41,466 nt of DNA from Palsa-883 sp963847615 (GCA_963847615.1 CAWKAN010000005.1:1-41466), one strand, 5' to 3'. Shown: positions 17,305-26,494, counted from the stretch's first letter. The notes: generated by a model from the sequence alone, not told the origin. Made by a program: numbers and translations.

Positions 17305-17649
17305 GACTGGATGCCAGTGGGTCGATTTTCACACCGAGGGACCAGGCGCACCTGCTTCGGATGATGCGCCGTCATACCTCGAGCCCGGTTCACTGGCGGA
17401 TGAACGCGCTGCTGCCGGACGACGGCTGACCGAGGCGCGCATGGCGGAGACGTTGTTGGTCAACGCCCAGCCTGCACTTATCACGCTCTCGCGGGTGCCG
17501 ACCCGATCCTTGCCGCGTCCCAATGGTACCCTGGGGCTTGCGCGCTGTGCGAATACACCCTGGATCGGCGGCGGCGCGCACGCCCGCTGGTCCCTCGCGG
17601 CACGCCAATGTCCTGCGCCGTCATCCCACGACGGTGGGAGCAATCCGGG
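17305..17649. other. No supported gene
   Basis: The 345 bp between the repeat and the TauD-like gene have open frames in both directions. None has recognisable motifs, a good ribosome site or protein-like composition. It could be the remains of a gene, but I see nothing definite. Confidence 0.5.
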
Positions 17650-18558
17650 TCAGGCCAACTCCCGCACCGGGCGCAGGAACGCCGGATCGAACACCTTGGT
17701 TGCCATCACCTGGCAGCGCCGCATCAGCCGTATCTCGTCCGCGGCGTAATCCGCGATCGCGCGATGGATCGTGCCGAAGTGATCCCACAGCAGCACGTCG
17801 TTCTCCGTCCAAACATGCGTGTAGCGAAATTGCGGTTGCAGTTGATGCGTGAACAGATCGGCCAGCATCGCCTCGCTCTCATGCTCAGGCAGTTCGTTGA
17901 TCCGCGTGGCGTAGCCCGGGTTGCAGTACAGCACCTTCCGCCCGGTGATCGGATGGGTGAGGAACAACGGATGCACCACCGGCGGCCGCCGTCGCCGCTG
18001 CGCGTCCGTCATCGGCGGACGCGTGCTCGCCTTGTCGCGGCGCATATGCTCCCAGAATTTCTCGAAGTCGTGCGTCGCCGTGGCGCTCGCCAGGCGCGTC
18101 CGGATCTCCTCCGACAACGCGTCGTACGCCGCGTGCATGTTAGCAAACTCCGTGCCGCCCAGCGGCTTGCCGTCGCGGCGCGGAATGCGGATGCCATACA
18201 GGACGTTCACGAAGCCCATCACGTCGCGATACGACATGTCGGTGTGCCAGTCCTGCCCGGCATCCGGCAGCCCGATATACGCACCGTTCTCCTTGATGTT
18301 CGACAGCATGCCCACCTCGGCGTAGGTCGCCTTCGCCACCTCCGGCGTGGCCGCGCTCGGCCCCTGGATTTCGCCGAAACGTTCCGAGAACCGCCGCAAC
18401 TCGGTCATGTCCAGGTGCTGGTCGGGAAACCGCAGCACGCCATACGCCCCCAGCGCGCGCAGGATCTGCCCGAAACTCCGCGCGTCGAGTTCGCGCGACA
18501 AATCGACGCCGAGCACGGTCGCGCCCAGCACCGCGCCTGTCGGTTCGATCGCCAGCAT
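17650..18558 (-). CDS. TauD/TfdA-family 2-oxoglutarate dioxygenase
   Basis: A 302-residue Fe(II)/2-oxoglutarate dioxygenase. Iron ligands are His105 and Asp107 in DWHTDMSY and His265 in FGTIHRAI; the 2-oxoglutarate-binding arginine is in RLMRRCQVMA. The N-terminus GAVLGATVLGVDLSREL ... LRFPDQHLD is typical of taurine/alpha-ketoglutarate dioxygenases. The ATG at 18558 has GGAGGAAGG upstream. The substrate is open (taurine, an aryloxyacetate, an alkyl sulfate or other). It is divergent from the dienelactone hydrolase with 93 bp between them, so shared regulation and a joint catabolic role are possible but unproven. Confidence 0.9.
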   Translation of the reverse strand: MLAIEPTGAVLGATVLGVDLSRELDARSFGQILRALGAYGVLRFPDQHLDMTELRRFSERFGEIQGPSAATPEVAKATYAEVGMLSNIKENGAYIGLPDAGQDWHTDMSYRDVMGFVNVLYGIRIPRRDGKPLGGTEFANMHAAYDALSEEIRTRLASATATHDFEKFWEHMRRDKASTRPPMTDAQRRRRPPVVHPLFLTHPITGRKVLYCNPGYATRINELPEHESEAMLADLFTHQLQPQFRYTHVWTENDVLLWDHFGTIHRAIADYAADEIRLMRRCQVMATKVFDPAFLRPVRELA

Positions 18559-18651
18559 CGCCTTCCTCCCGGGTCGCCGTCGTGCCAGCCTAGCGCGATC
18601 CGGCCGCCCACGACAAAGCCCAGACACGACGAAACCCGGGGGAAACCGCCA

Positions 18652-19392
18652 ATGATCGAACAAACACTGGACATCGCCACCAAGGACGGCGCGATGGAAA
18701 CCTTCATCTGCCACCCCGAGCGCGGCGGCCCGCATCCCGCGGTGTTCCTGCTGATGGACGCCCCCGGCATCCGCGAGGAACTGCGCGACATGGCGCGCCG
18801 CCTTGGCACCGTCGGCTATGCCGTGCTGCTGCCGAACCTCTACTACCGCGCCGGACGCGATACGATCTATGGCCCGGACGTGCTCACGAAAGGCAGCGCC
18901 GAACAGCAGCGCATGCGCGCGGTGCGCACCAAGATGACGATCCCGCCCGTCATGGACGATATCGCCACCATGCTCGCCTTCATCGAGACCCAGGCGGCGG
19001 TGAAGCGCGGCCCGGTCGGTGCGCACGGCTACTGCATGAGCGGCCCCTACGCCCTCGCCGCCGCCGCCCGCTTCCCCGACCGCGTCGCCGCCGCCGCCTC
19101 GTTCTACGGCACCTGGCTGGTCAGCGACGCGGAGGAAAGCCCACACCTCAGCCTGGCAAAAGCCAAAGCCGAGCTCTACATCGCCTGCGCCGAACACGAC
19201 GAACTGGCGCCCCTGCCAATGGTCGAGGAACTGCGCGGACTGTTCCAACGCTCCGGCAACCAAGGCGAGCTGGAAATGTATCCCGCCGTCCACCACGGCT
19301 TCGCCTTCCCCCAACGCTGGTGCTACGACAAGCCTGCCGCGGAACGGCACTGGGAACGCCTCATCGCCCTGTACCGGCGCCGGCTGGGATAG
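18652..19392 (+). CDS. Dienelactone hydrolase family protein
   Basis: A 246-residue alpha/beta hydrolase. The nucleophile is Cys128 in GAHGYCMSGPYALAAAARFP (G-x-C-x-S-G), the acid Asp183 in CAEHDELAP, and the base His215 in VHHGFAFP; this Cys-Asp-His triad defines the family. The glutamate that normally pairs with the cysteine in dienelactone hydrolase appears to be an aspartate here (LLMDAPGI, Asp36), so the exact substrate may differ. The ATG at 18652 is preceded by cccgggggaaaccgcca. It acts in the cytosol; no signal peptide is present. The family opens the lactone ring in chloroaromatic breakdown, but many members are generic esterases. Confidence 0.9.
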   Translation: MIEQTLDIATKDGAMETFICHPERGGPHPAVFLLMDAPGIREELRDMARRLGTVGYAVLLPNLYYRAGRDTIYGPDVLTKGSAEQQRMRAVRTKMTIPPVMDDIATMLAFIETQAAVKRGPVGAHGYCMSGPYALAAAARFPDRVAAAASFYGTWLVSDAEESPHLSLAKAKAELYIACAEHDELAPLPMVEELRGLFQRSGNQGELEMYPAVHHGFAFPQRWCYDKPAAERHWERLIALYRRRLG

Positions 19393-19476
19393 GCGGCACC
19401 TGCGTCGGGGGCAAAGCATGGGGCTTGTGGCGCGGCAAGGACCGCGCCAACGCCCCGCGAGCGGCAGAAATCCTGG

Positions 19477-20601
19477 CTAGGATTGCGCCTCCGGCGAAAG
19501 CACGATGCAGGCGCCGTGGCCACGCAGCCGCTCGCAGGCCGTCACCGCCGCGTCACGCGACAGCCCGGTCAGCCGGGCGCGGTACAGCGTGCCGTGGCTC
19601 TCATGCACACTGGCGACCAGCGGGTGCGCCGCCGTCAGCGCCTCGCGCGCGTGGGCCTTGGCGGTGTCGATCGCCGCATGCGCCTGGCTTGGCTTGCTGA
19701 ACGCGCCGATCTGGATCGCCCAGTCGCCGGTGCGCGGGCCGCCGCGCCGCTCCGGCATCGGCTCCGCGTTGGCGACGGGAACCAGGCGGAACCCACCGCG
19801 CCGCGGCTGCGGCGGCGGCACGACCAGCGCGACCAGGCGCGGTGGCGGCGCACTCCGCGGCGGCGGCTCGAGCAGTTGGGCGGTCTGCACCGGCGTCCGT
19901 GGCGCGCCGCCGCCGGAGCCGCGTTGGCTGGCGAACTGACTGCCACGCCCATAGCGCGGCCCAGGCGGGATGTTGATCGGCAGCGTGTTCATCGCATAGG
20001 CCTCGGCGGGCGAGCGGGTACGCGGGGACACGCCTTCGATCTCCGGGCCGATCATCGCCACGTAACGCCGCGTCTCGTCGGGCAGCGGACGGTTGTTGCT
20101 GAGGTAGTCGTCCAGCCGCGTCGGCCCGGCATTGTAGGCGGCCAGGAAGCCCGGGGCGCCGTAGATGTCGTACATCTCGCGCAGATAGGCGGTGCCCGCC
20201 AGAATGTTGTTGTGCGGATCATACGGGTCGTCGGCCAGCGCATAGCGCTCGCGCAACTCGTCGTAGGTCGATGGCATCACCTGCATCAGGCCCATCGCGC
20301 CGGCGCCCGAGGTGACAAGCTGACCGTTCAGGTACTCGTTGCCGCCGGATTCGACCCGCATCACCGCCCGGATCCAGGTGCCCGGCACGTCGAAGCGCTG
20401 GCTGGCCTCCTGGATATAGGGCCCCCACGGGTCACTGGTCGGGCCCGGCGGGGCGTAATTGCCGCGCGCGTGTGCGGCGTAGCGGGCGGCTTCCTGCGAC
20501 GCGCTGCTGCGCGGCCCCTGGCCGGAACATGCGGCCAACAGCTCAAGCAGGACGATACAGCCGATCGCGCGTGCTCCGATCAGGGGTAGGGTGCGAGACA
20601 T
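19477..20601 (-). CDS. Lytic transglycosylase lipoprotein with SPOR domain
   Basis: A 374-residue envelope protein. It has a signal peptide with lipobox LLAAC (Cys25), so it is probably an outer-membrane lipoprotein. The SLT domain spans about residues 60-200: the catalytic Glu84 in VMRVESGGN, then GAMGLMQVMP, and LAAYNAGPTRLDDYL. A Pro-rich linker follows, and a C-terminal SPOR domain begins at about residue 295 (GDWAIQIGAFSKPSQA ... YRARLTGLSRDAAVTACERL), which binds denuded peptidoglycan at division sites. It likely trims glycan strands during growth or division. It appears monocistronic; the AT-rich stretch cctatcctatattactg (about 20700-20716) upstream is a plausible promoter. Confidence 0.92.
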   Translation of the reverse strand: MSRTLPLIGARAIGCIVLLELLAACSGQGPRSSASQEAARYAAHARGNYAPPGPTSDPWGPYIQEASQRFDVPGTWIRAVMRVESGGNEYLNGQLVTSGAGAMGLMQVMPSTYDELRERYALADDPYDPHNNILAGTAYLREMYDIYGAPGFLAAYNAGPTRLDDYLSNNRPLPDETRRYVAMIGPEIEGVSPRTRSPAEAYAMNTLPINIPPGPRYGRGSQFASQRGSGGGAPRTPVQTAQLLEPPPRSAPPPRLVALVVPPPQPRRGGFRLVPVANAEPMPERRGGPRTGDWAIQIGAFSKPSQAHAAIDTAKAHAREALTAAHPLVASVHESHGTLYRARLTGLSRDAAVTACERLRGHGACIVLSPEAQS

Positions 20602-21185
20602 CCGCTTGGACCTCCGTCGTGGCGCGCCAGCAGCGGCCGGTGGTCACGACGGCCTGGAAGCCGTCGCTCAGTCAGGCGCTTAGGAACACCACCTAACGCC
20701 CTATCCTATATTACTGTTCCGGGCAAGCCCACAGTGCCGATCGGTCAGGGGGAATTTGGCGGGTTCGCTGGGGTCGCGCTCCCAGCGTGCCGACCCGCCG
20801 GTACCGGGCGACCGCGCCGCCCACCTCGGATTCGCGCGTCAGCAAAGCAGGCGTGGAATTGCATATGGCTCGGCGTCCGGCGCCGATGCTGCCCGATGGC
20901 GTGACAGGAAAGCCGCCGAAGCCATGCGGCCCAGCGTGATGCCTCAGCCGCAGCACGTCCCCGGCCGCTGTCGCCAGGCAGACGACGGGGCTTACCGGTA
21001 ACCGGCCGCCAGCGCGCGGCTTCCGCTTCCTGTTCGTCGATCACGCAACCCCGGCCCGCGACACCACCCGCAACACCACCGCGATCCCGCTTGACCAACC
21101 GCCGACCGTGGAAACCGGGCCGGTGCCAATTCAACAAGAAATACTCTTATGGCGAACTCTGTTGGCTGGGATTCCGCCGCAGCGG
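20602..21185. other. Gene-poor spacer
   Basis: About 580 bp without a supported gene. It contains the presumed promoter region of the transglycosylase near 20690-20720. A minus-strand open frame of about 130 codons (20745-21137) has no recognisable motif and a composition like shadow translation, so I do not call it. Confidence 0.5.
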
Positions 21186-21415
21186 GCGCACCAAAGCCAG
21201 CAAGCCAGAATAACACGGAGGCCACGGAGACAGCCACACGGAGGGCACGGAGAAGGACATCCTGCGCTCCGCGCGAGAACCCGGCGGACTGCCCACCGGG
21301 GGAATGCCCACCGGGGGAATGCTTTGCGCGCGCAGCGCAATCAATTCTTCTCCGTGCCCTCCGGTACCTGCCTCCGTGCCCGCCGTGTTATTTTGGCTTG
21401 CTGGCTTTGCTGCGG
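21186..21415. repeat. 230-bp inverted-repeat element (cacggag type)
   Basis: The outer arms gccagcaagccagaataaca (from 21197) and tgttattttggcttgctggc (ending 21405) are complementary with one mismatch. The pairing continues inward through cacggagg/gcacggagaag repeats against cttctccgtgccctcc. The interior has a 15-bp direct duplication, cccaccgggggaatg, at about 21292-21321. No transposase is present, so it is a non-autonomous or purely structural repeat. Confidence 0.8.
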
Positions 21416-21548
21416 TTGCCCGGGCTCGCTACGTACCGGCGGCACAGTCCACCCCTGGGTCATCCGATCACGCAACAGGCTGCGCGATAAGAGCGACAAG
21501 AAACGCTCGCGTTTCCTGGCATCGGATGCCAGCGGCCGCCGCCGCTGG

Positions 21549-22145
21549 TCAGGCGTGCTCGGCATAGCGCGGGTCGGGGAATGCGATCAGCTCCACGTCC
21601 TCGGTCGCGGTGTCCAGGATGGCGCAGCGAAGCTGCCAGGCGTTGCCGCCGTAGCTTGCCATCCCGGCCGAACCCGGGTTGACCACCAGCACGCGGCCGA
21701 CGCGGCGGACCACCTGGGCATGCGTATGTCCATACAGCACGACATCCGCGTCGGCCTCGGCGAAGCGCTCCAGGTGCGGGCTGTGCGGGAAAATATAGTC
21801 GCCGCGCGGCTCCCAAGGCGTGGAATGGATCATCAGCAGCTTCTTGCCGCCGACCTCCAGCATCTGCCGCAGCGGCTGGCCGGCCAGCCACGCCACCAGG
21901 GCGCGGTCGGCGCCGTTGCCGTCGCGCGCCGCCTCGCCCGCGGCCGAGAGGAACGCTTCCTCATGATTGCCGAGGATCACCCGCGCCCCACGCGCCTTCA
22001 GCGCGGCGATTGTTTCATTGCAGAACTGGGCCTCGTTGATGCTGTCGCCCAGGCACAGCACTTCGTTGACCGCGGCCATCGCCGCGAGCGCCTGCCGCAG
22101 CCCGTAAGGGTTGCAATGGATGTCCGATATGATCCCGAGTTTCAC
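21549..22145 (-). CDS. Metallophosphoesterase (YfcE/MJ0936 type)
   Basis: A 198-residue calcineurin-like phosphoesterase with all metal-binding motifs: GIISDIHCNPYGLRQAL (D-x-H), VLCLGDS (GD), ILGNHEE (GNHE), IHSTPW and LYGHTHAQ (GHTH). The length is typical of the small YfcE class, which hydrolyses phosphodiesters in vitro; the biological substrate is usually unknown. The start at 22145 places the strand LGIISDIH immediately at the N-terminus, as in the family. It is a single gene; the 218-bp gap upstream (22146-22363) shows no gene, only G/C-rich runs. Confidence 0.9.
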   Translation of the reverse strand: MKLGIISDIHCNPYGLRQALAAMAAVNEVLCLGDSINEAQFCNETIAALKARGARVILGNHEEAFLSAAGEAARDGNGADRALVAWLAGQPLRQMLEVGGKKLLMIHSTPWEPRGDYIFPHSPHLERFAEADADVVLYGHTHAQVVRRVGRVLVVNPGSAGMASYGGNAWQLRCAILDTATEDVELIAFPDPRYAEHA

Positions 22146-22363
22146 CGGGTCCCCTCGCTCCCCTCATGCGTCCCGGCCGGCCCGAAACGTCCGCCTCCTT
22201 GGGCACCGCAGGCAGGATCGGCAAGCCCCTCTGACTGCGGGCGCTGACCGACCCACCCTGCCGTCGGCGGGAATCGGTTCCCCCGCCGTCCCCCCTCTCC
22301 TGCGCTTCGCTGCCCGCACCCGGACGGGGGGGGGCGGGGGCGCGAGAGTGTGCGACGTCCGGG

Positions 22364-23551
22364 CTAACCCTTGGTCCCCGTGCCCTGGCGCCCCAGCCAA
22401 TCGCCGATCCGGCCGACGGCCTCCTTCAGTGCCTCCAGGCTGGCGGCATAGGAAAACCGCAGATAGCCCTCGCCGAATGCACCGAAGCTGGTGCCGGAAA
22501 TGGTGGCGATTCCGGCCTCATCCAGCAGACGCGACTGCAAGGTTCGCGAGTCAAAGCCGGTGTTGCGGATGTTGGGGAAGACATAGAACGCGCCGCCGGG
22601 CGTGGCACACCGGAACCCCGGCAACGCGTTCAGCGCCGGGACGATATACGCGCGCCGTTCGGCAAACGCGGCGACCATGCGCTGCGACGGCTCGCGCGGC
22701 CCGGTCAGCGCGGCGATACCGGCATATTGCGCCGCCGCATTGACGCAGGAGTGGTTGTTGATCGCCAGCCGCTCGGCATGCGGCAACAATGCCGCCGGCC
22801 AGACGCCGTAGCCCAGCCGCCAGCCGGTCATCGCATAGGTCTTGCTCCAGCCATCCAGCAGGATCAGCCGGTCGGTCAGTTCGGGATAGGTGGTCAGGCT
22901 GGCATGCACGCCTTCATAGACCATCTCGCCATAGATCTCGTCCGACATGACCGCCACATGCGGATGGCGCGCCAGTCCGGCGACCAACCGGTCGAGCTCG
23001 CTCTTCGGCACCACGCCACCGGTCGGATTGCTGGGGCTGTTCAGGATCAGCAGCCTGGTGCGCGGGGTAATCAGCGCCAGCACCTCCTCGGCGCTGAAGG
23101 AAAATCCCTTGCTCTCGTGCGAGGGCAACGGCACCGGCGTGGCGCCGGAAAACCGGATCACGCTCTCGTAGATCGGAAAGCCCGGGTTGGGATAGATGAT
23201 CTCCGCCCCCTCCTCGCCGAACATCAGGATGGCGAAGAACATCGTGACCTTGCCGCCGGGCACGATCAGCACCCGCTCGGGCGAGACCTCCACCCCGTGG
23301 CGGCGATGCAGGTCCGCCGCCACCGCCTCGCGCAGCGGCAGGATGCCGTTGGCCGGGGTGTAGCCGTGATGGCCGTCGGCCAATGCCTTGCGCCCGGCCT
23401 CGACGATGTGCGCGGGGGTCGGGAAATCGGGCTGGCCGATGCCGAGATTGATGATGTTCCGCCCGGCGCGCTGCAGCGCGTTGGCCCGTGCCAGGACCTC
23501 GAAGGCGGACTCGGTGCCGAGCTTGCTCATGCGAGCGGACAGAATGGGCAT
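22364..23551 (-). CDS. PLP-dependent class I/II aminotransferase
   Basis: A 395-residue fold-type I aminotransferase of the aspartate aminotransferase branch. Visible are NLGIGQPDFPTPAHIVEA, GYTPANGILPLREAVA, VPGGKVTMFF, ILNSPSNPTGGVV (NPTG loop), SDEIYGEM (Asp/Tyr contacting PLP), DGWSKTYAMTGWRLGY with the Schiff-base lysine, and LRFSYAAS with the carboxylate-binding arginine. It differs clearly from the tandem pair at 24-26.5 kb (for example LGIGQPDF and PNPGFPIYESVI), so it likely uses a different amino or oxo acid. It is divergent from that pair, with the second hairpin element in the intergenic space. Confidence 0.9.
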   Translation of the reverse strand: MPILSARMSKLGTESAFEVLARANALQRAGRNIINLGIGQPDFPTPAHIVEAGRKALADGHHGYTPANGILPLREAVAADLHRRHGVEVSPERVLIVPGGKVTMFFAILMFGEEGAEIIYPNPGFPIYESVIRFSGATPVPLPSHESKGFSFSAEEVLALITPRTRLLILNSPSNPTGGVVPKSELDRLVAGLARHPHVAVMSDEIYGEMVYEGVHASLTTYPELTDRLILLDGWSKTYAMTGWRLGYGVWPAALLPHAERLAINNHSCVNAAAQYAGIAALTGPREPSQRMVAAFAERRAYIVPALNALPGFRCATPGGAFYVFPNIRNTGFDSRTLQSRLLDEAGIATISGTSFGAFGEGYLRFSYAASLEALKEAVGRIGDWLGRQGTGTKG

Positions 23552-23673
23552 GGCGTGGATCCTTCGCCGAAGCGCTACGGGTCAGTCGGTGTGCTCGAAC
23601 CCGCGACATCCAGAACCACGGCCTGGCCCGCGCGCCCGAGGTCTGCCGGTGGTATCGCGCACGGCGGCCGAGG

Positions 23674-24025
23674 GCAATCCGGCGAACGAAAGCAAGCCGG
23701 GGCTCCGCCCCGAACCCCGCCAGGGGGGCGTTGCCCCCCTGGACCCCCCACCCCCCGGGACAAGTGCCCGGGGGCAGGCGCCGGCAGCGGCCTCTGGACT
23801 CCATGACTTGGAGTGTGGGGAGGGGGAGGGGGCGTGTGGGCGAGGCACCGGTGTCCGTCCGGCACGCCGGACGAACACCGGTGCCTCGCCCACACGCCCC
23901 CTCCCCCTCCCCACACTCCCAGTGAAGGGTTCCAAGGGCGAGCCCTTGGCGGGGTTCCAAGGGGCAGCGCCCCTTGGTGGGGTCTGGGGCGAAGCCCCAG
24001 CCTTGCTTTCGTTTCACCCGGTTGC
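23674..24025. repeat. Modular hairpin element, copy 2 (inverted relative to copy 1)
   Basis: A 350-bp element with inverted ends: ggcgaacgaaagcaag at 23681 and cttgctttcgtttcacc from 24002. Hairpins lie at 23698-23712, 23720-23742 and about 23751-23775 (longer loop), then 23932-23949, 23957-23977 and 23984-24000. Between them is the long palindrome 23810-23919. Read on the minus strand, its modules follow copy 1 in order, with shared stretches such as ggaacccttcactgggagtg and agtcatggagtccagaggc. It lies between two divergent aminotransferase genes, where their promoters should be. Confidence 0.85.
23810..23919. repeat. 110-bp palindrome inside element copy 2
   Basis: The arms match at nearly every position (one t/c mismatch: gtgtccg against cgaacac) around a centre gtccggc-ac-gccggac. 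The stem sequence differs from the palindrome in copy 1 apart from the shared gggggcgtg and ccggcgcgccgg-like parts, yet pairing is kept. Confidence 0.9.
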
Positions 24026-24077
24026 CGCGATCCACCCGCTCCGATAGGGTCCGCCGCCGATTTCGCGGGGCCCAGCC

Positions 24078-25280
24078 ATGTCACTCACTGCCGACCGACT
24101 CGACCGGATCCAACCCAGCCTGACCATCGCCATCTCCACGGTGGCGCGGCGGATGATCGCCGAGGGCAAGAACGTCATCAGCCTGTCGCAGGGCGAGCCG
24201 GATTTCGAGACGCCGCGCAACGTCAAGGACGCCGCCATCCGCGCGATCGAGGCCGGCGAGACCAAATACACCGACGTCGCCGGCACCCCGGCGCTGCGCA
24301 AAGCGGTGGCCGACAAGTTCCGCCGCGACTCCGGCCTGGACTACAAGCCGGAGGAGATCATCGTCTCGACCGGCGGCAAGCAGGTGATCTTCAACGCCAT
24401 GCTCGCCACGCTGAACGCCGGCGACGAGGTCATCATCCCCAGTCCCTGCTGGGTCAGCTACCCCGACATCGTCACCCTGGCCGACGGCAAGCCGGTGTTC
24501 GTGCCGTGCGGGCAGAACCACGGCTTCAAGCTGCGCGCCGAGGACCTGGAAGCGGCGATCACCGACAAGACCAAGTGGTTCATGCTGAACAACCCGTGCA
24601 ACCCGACCGGCGCGGCCTACAGCAAGGACGACCTGAAGCCGATCTGCGAGGTGCTGATGCGGCACCCGAACGTCTGGATTTTCACCGACGACATCTACGA
24701 GAAGCTGGCCTACGACGGGTTCAAGCCGGCCACCATCCTGGAGGTCGAGCCGCGCCTGCGGTCGCGCACGCTGACCATGAACGGCTGCTCCAAGGCCTAT
24801 GCGATGACCGGCTGGCGCATCGGCTTCGCCGGCGCACCGGTGGCGCTGATCAAGGCGATGGACAAGCTGCAGAGCCAGTCCACCTCCAACCCCAACTCGA
24901 TCGCGCAGGCGGCCGCCGTGGAGGCGCTCAACGGCCCGCAGGAGTCGATCGAGGCCATGCGCAAGGTGTTCGAGGAGCGGCGCAACCTGGTCGTCGCCGC
25001 GCTGAACCAGGCGCCCGGCCTGCACTGCCACAACCCGGAAGGCGCGTTCTACGTCTATCCCTCGATCCATGGCTGCATCGGCAAGACCAGCCGCGGCGGC
25101 AAGCGGATCGTCGATGACGAGGCGTTCGTGACCGCGCTGCTGGAGGAAGAGGGCGTCGCCACCGTGCACGGCGCGGCGTTCTGCTATCCCGGCCACATCC
25201 GCATCAGCTACGCCAACGCAACCGAGGAGTTGCAGGAAGCCTGCACGCGCATCCTGCGCTTCTGCGCGGGCCTGCACTGA
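24078..25280 (+). CDS. Aspartate aminotransferase family protein (paralog 1)
   Basis: A 400-residue class I aminotransferase. Motifs are ISLSQGEPDFETPRNV, GETKYTDVAGTPALRKAV, STGGKQVIFNAMLATL, PSPCWVSYPDIVTLA, MLNNPCNPTGAAYS (NPTG), TDDIYEKLAYDG (Asp and Tyr to PLP), NGCSKAYAMTGWRIGFAG (Schiff-base lysine) and IRISYA (alpha-carboxylate arginine). This agrees with subgroup I-beta aspartate/prephenate-type aminotransferases. Its TGA overlaps the ATG of the next gene by one base, so the two form an operon. Together with aroA in the same region an aromatic amino acid role is conceivable, but this is not shown. Confidence 0.9.
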   Translation: MSLTADRLDRIQPSLTIAISTVARRMIAEGKNVISLSQGEPDFETPRNVKDAAIRAIEAGETKYTDVAGTPALRKAVADKFRRDSGLDYKPEEIIVSTGGKQVIFNAMLATLNAGDEVIIPSPCWVSYPDIVTLADGKPVFVPCGQNHGFKLRAEDLEAAITDKTKWFMLNNPCNPTGAAYSKDDLKPICEVLMRHPNVWIFTDDIYEKLAYDGFKPATILEVEPRLRSRTLTMNGCSKAYAMTGWRIGFAGAPVALIKAMDKLQSQSTSNPNSIAQAAAVEALNGPQESIEAMRKVFEERRNLVVAALNQAPGLHCHNPEGAFYVYPSIHGCIGKTSRGGKRIVDDEAFVTALLEEEGVATVHGAAFCYPGHIRISYANATEELQEACTRILRFCAGLH

Positions 25281-26494
25281 TGGCGGCGCCGCGGCCGGCC
25301 TTGGCGGAACGGCTGAAACGGGTCCAGGTCGCCGCCAGCGTCGCGATGACGATCAAGGCGCGCGCGCTGCGGGCCGCGGGCAAGGACGTGATCTCGCTGA
25401 CCATCGGCGAGCCGAATTTCGACAGCCCGCCGCACGCGATCGAGGCAGCCCACCAGGCCGCGCTGCGGGGCGAGACGAAATACCCGCCGCAGGACGGCAC
25501 CCGCAAGCTGAAGGAAGCGATCCAGCGCAAGTTCCAGCGCGACTCCGGGCTGGACTTCGCGCTCGACGAGATCGCCGTGTCGAACGGCGGCAAGCAGTGC
25601 ATCTTCAACGCCGTCCTGGCCACGGTCGATCCCGGCGACGAGGTGGTCATTCCGACCCCGTCGTGGATCGCCTACGCGCTGATGACGCAACTGGTCGGCG
25701 GCGAGCCGGTGTTCGTGCCCTGCCCGCAGAACAACGGCTTCAAGCCGCGCGCCGAGGACATCGACGCGGCGATCACGCCGAAGACCAAGTGGCTGATGCT
25801 GAACAACCCGAACAATCCCTCCGGCGCGGCGTGCTCGGCCGAGGAGCTGGCCGCGATTGCCGCGGTCATGCGCAAGCATCCGCATGTCTGGATCATGTCC
25901 GACGACATGTACGAGCACCTGGTGTTCGACGGGTTCCAGCATGCGACGATGGCACAGGTGGCGCCGGACCTGCGCGACCGCATCCTGACCGTCACCGGCG
26001 TGTCGAAGACCTACGCGATGACCGGTTGGCGCATCGGCTTCGCCGCCGGCCCGCGCGACCTGATCAAGGCGATGGTGAACATGCAGGGCCAGGCGACGGC
26101 CGGCGTCTCCACCGTCGGCCAGGCGGCGGCGGCGGCGGCGCTGGACGGGCCGCAGGACGGGGTGCAGCAGCAGATCGTGGCGTATCAGCGCCGGCGCGAC
26201 ATCGCGGTGGAGATGCTGAACGCCTGCAAGGGCATCAGCTGCCACAAGCCGGAAGGCGCGTTCTACGTGTTTCCGAACGTCGCCGGCTGCCTGGGGCACA
26301 CCAGCGCGGGCGGGCGCCGGCTGGAAACCGACGAGGATGTCTGCCTGGCGCTGCTGGAGGAGAAATACGTCGCCACCGTGCACGGCGCGGCCTACGGCAT
26401 GAGCCCCTATCTGCGGGTCAGCACGGCGGTCGCCGACGACGCGCTGGTCGAGGGCCTGCGGCGCATCGGCGCGTTCTGCGACGCGTTGCGTTGA
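25280..26494 (+). CDS. Aspartate aminotransferase family protein (paralog 2)
   Basis: A 404-residue paralog of the preceding gene with matching layout: ISLTIGEPNFDSPPHAI, GETKYPPQDGTRKLKEAI, SNGGKQCIFNAVLATV, MLNNPNNPSGAACS (NPSG instead of NPTG), SDDMYEHLVFDG, TGVSKTYAMTGWRIGFAAG and YLRVSTAVAD. Differences from paralog 1 cluster at substrate-facing spots: PSWIAYALMTQL for PCWVSYPDIVTL, and QATAGVSTVGQ for QSTSNPNSIAQ. This suggests a tandem duplication followed by a change in substrate preference (inference). It begins at ATG 25280, overlapping the previous stop by one base. Confidence 0.9.
   Translation: MAAPRPALAERLKRVQVAASVAMTIKARALRAAGKDVISLTIGEPNFDSPPHAIEAAHQAALRGETKYPPQDGTRKLKEAIQRKFQRDSGLDFALDEIAVSNGGKQCIFNAVLATVDPGDEVVIPTPSWIAYALMTQLVGGEPVFVPCPQNNGFKPRAEDIDAAITPKTKWLMLNNPNNPSGAACSAEELAAIAAVMRKHPHVWIMSDDMYEHLVFDGFQHATMAQVAPDLRDRILTVTGVSKTYAMTGWRIGFAAGPRDLIKAMVNMQGQATAGVSTVGQAAAAAALDGPQDGVQQQIVAYQRRRDIAVEMLNACKGISCHKPEGAFYVFPNVAGCLGHTSAGGRRLETDEDVCLALLEEKYVATVHGAAYGMSPYLRVSTAVADDALVEGLRRIGAFCDALR

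Noticed and set aside
17204..17749. A 181-codon plus-strand open frame
   Set aside because: It begins in a repeat and ends antisense to the TauD-like gene; no motif or ribosome site.
20745..21137. A 130-codon minus-strand open frame in the large spacer
   Set aside because: No recognisable domain and composition typical of shadow frames; kept as an unassigned spacer.
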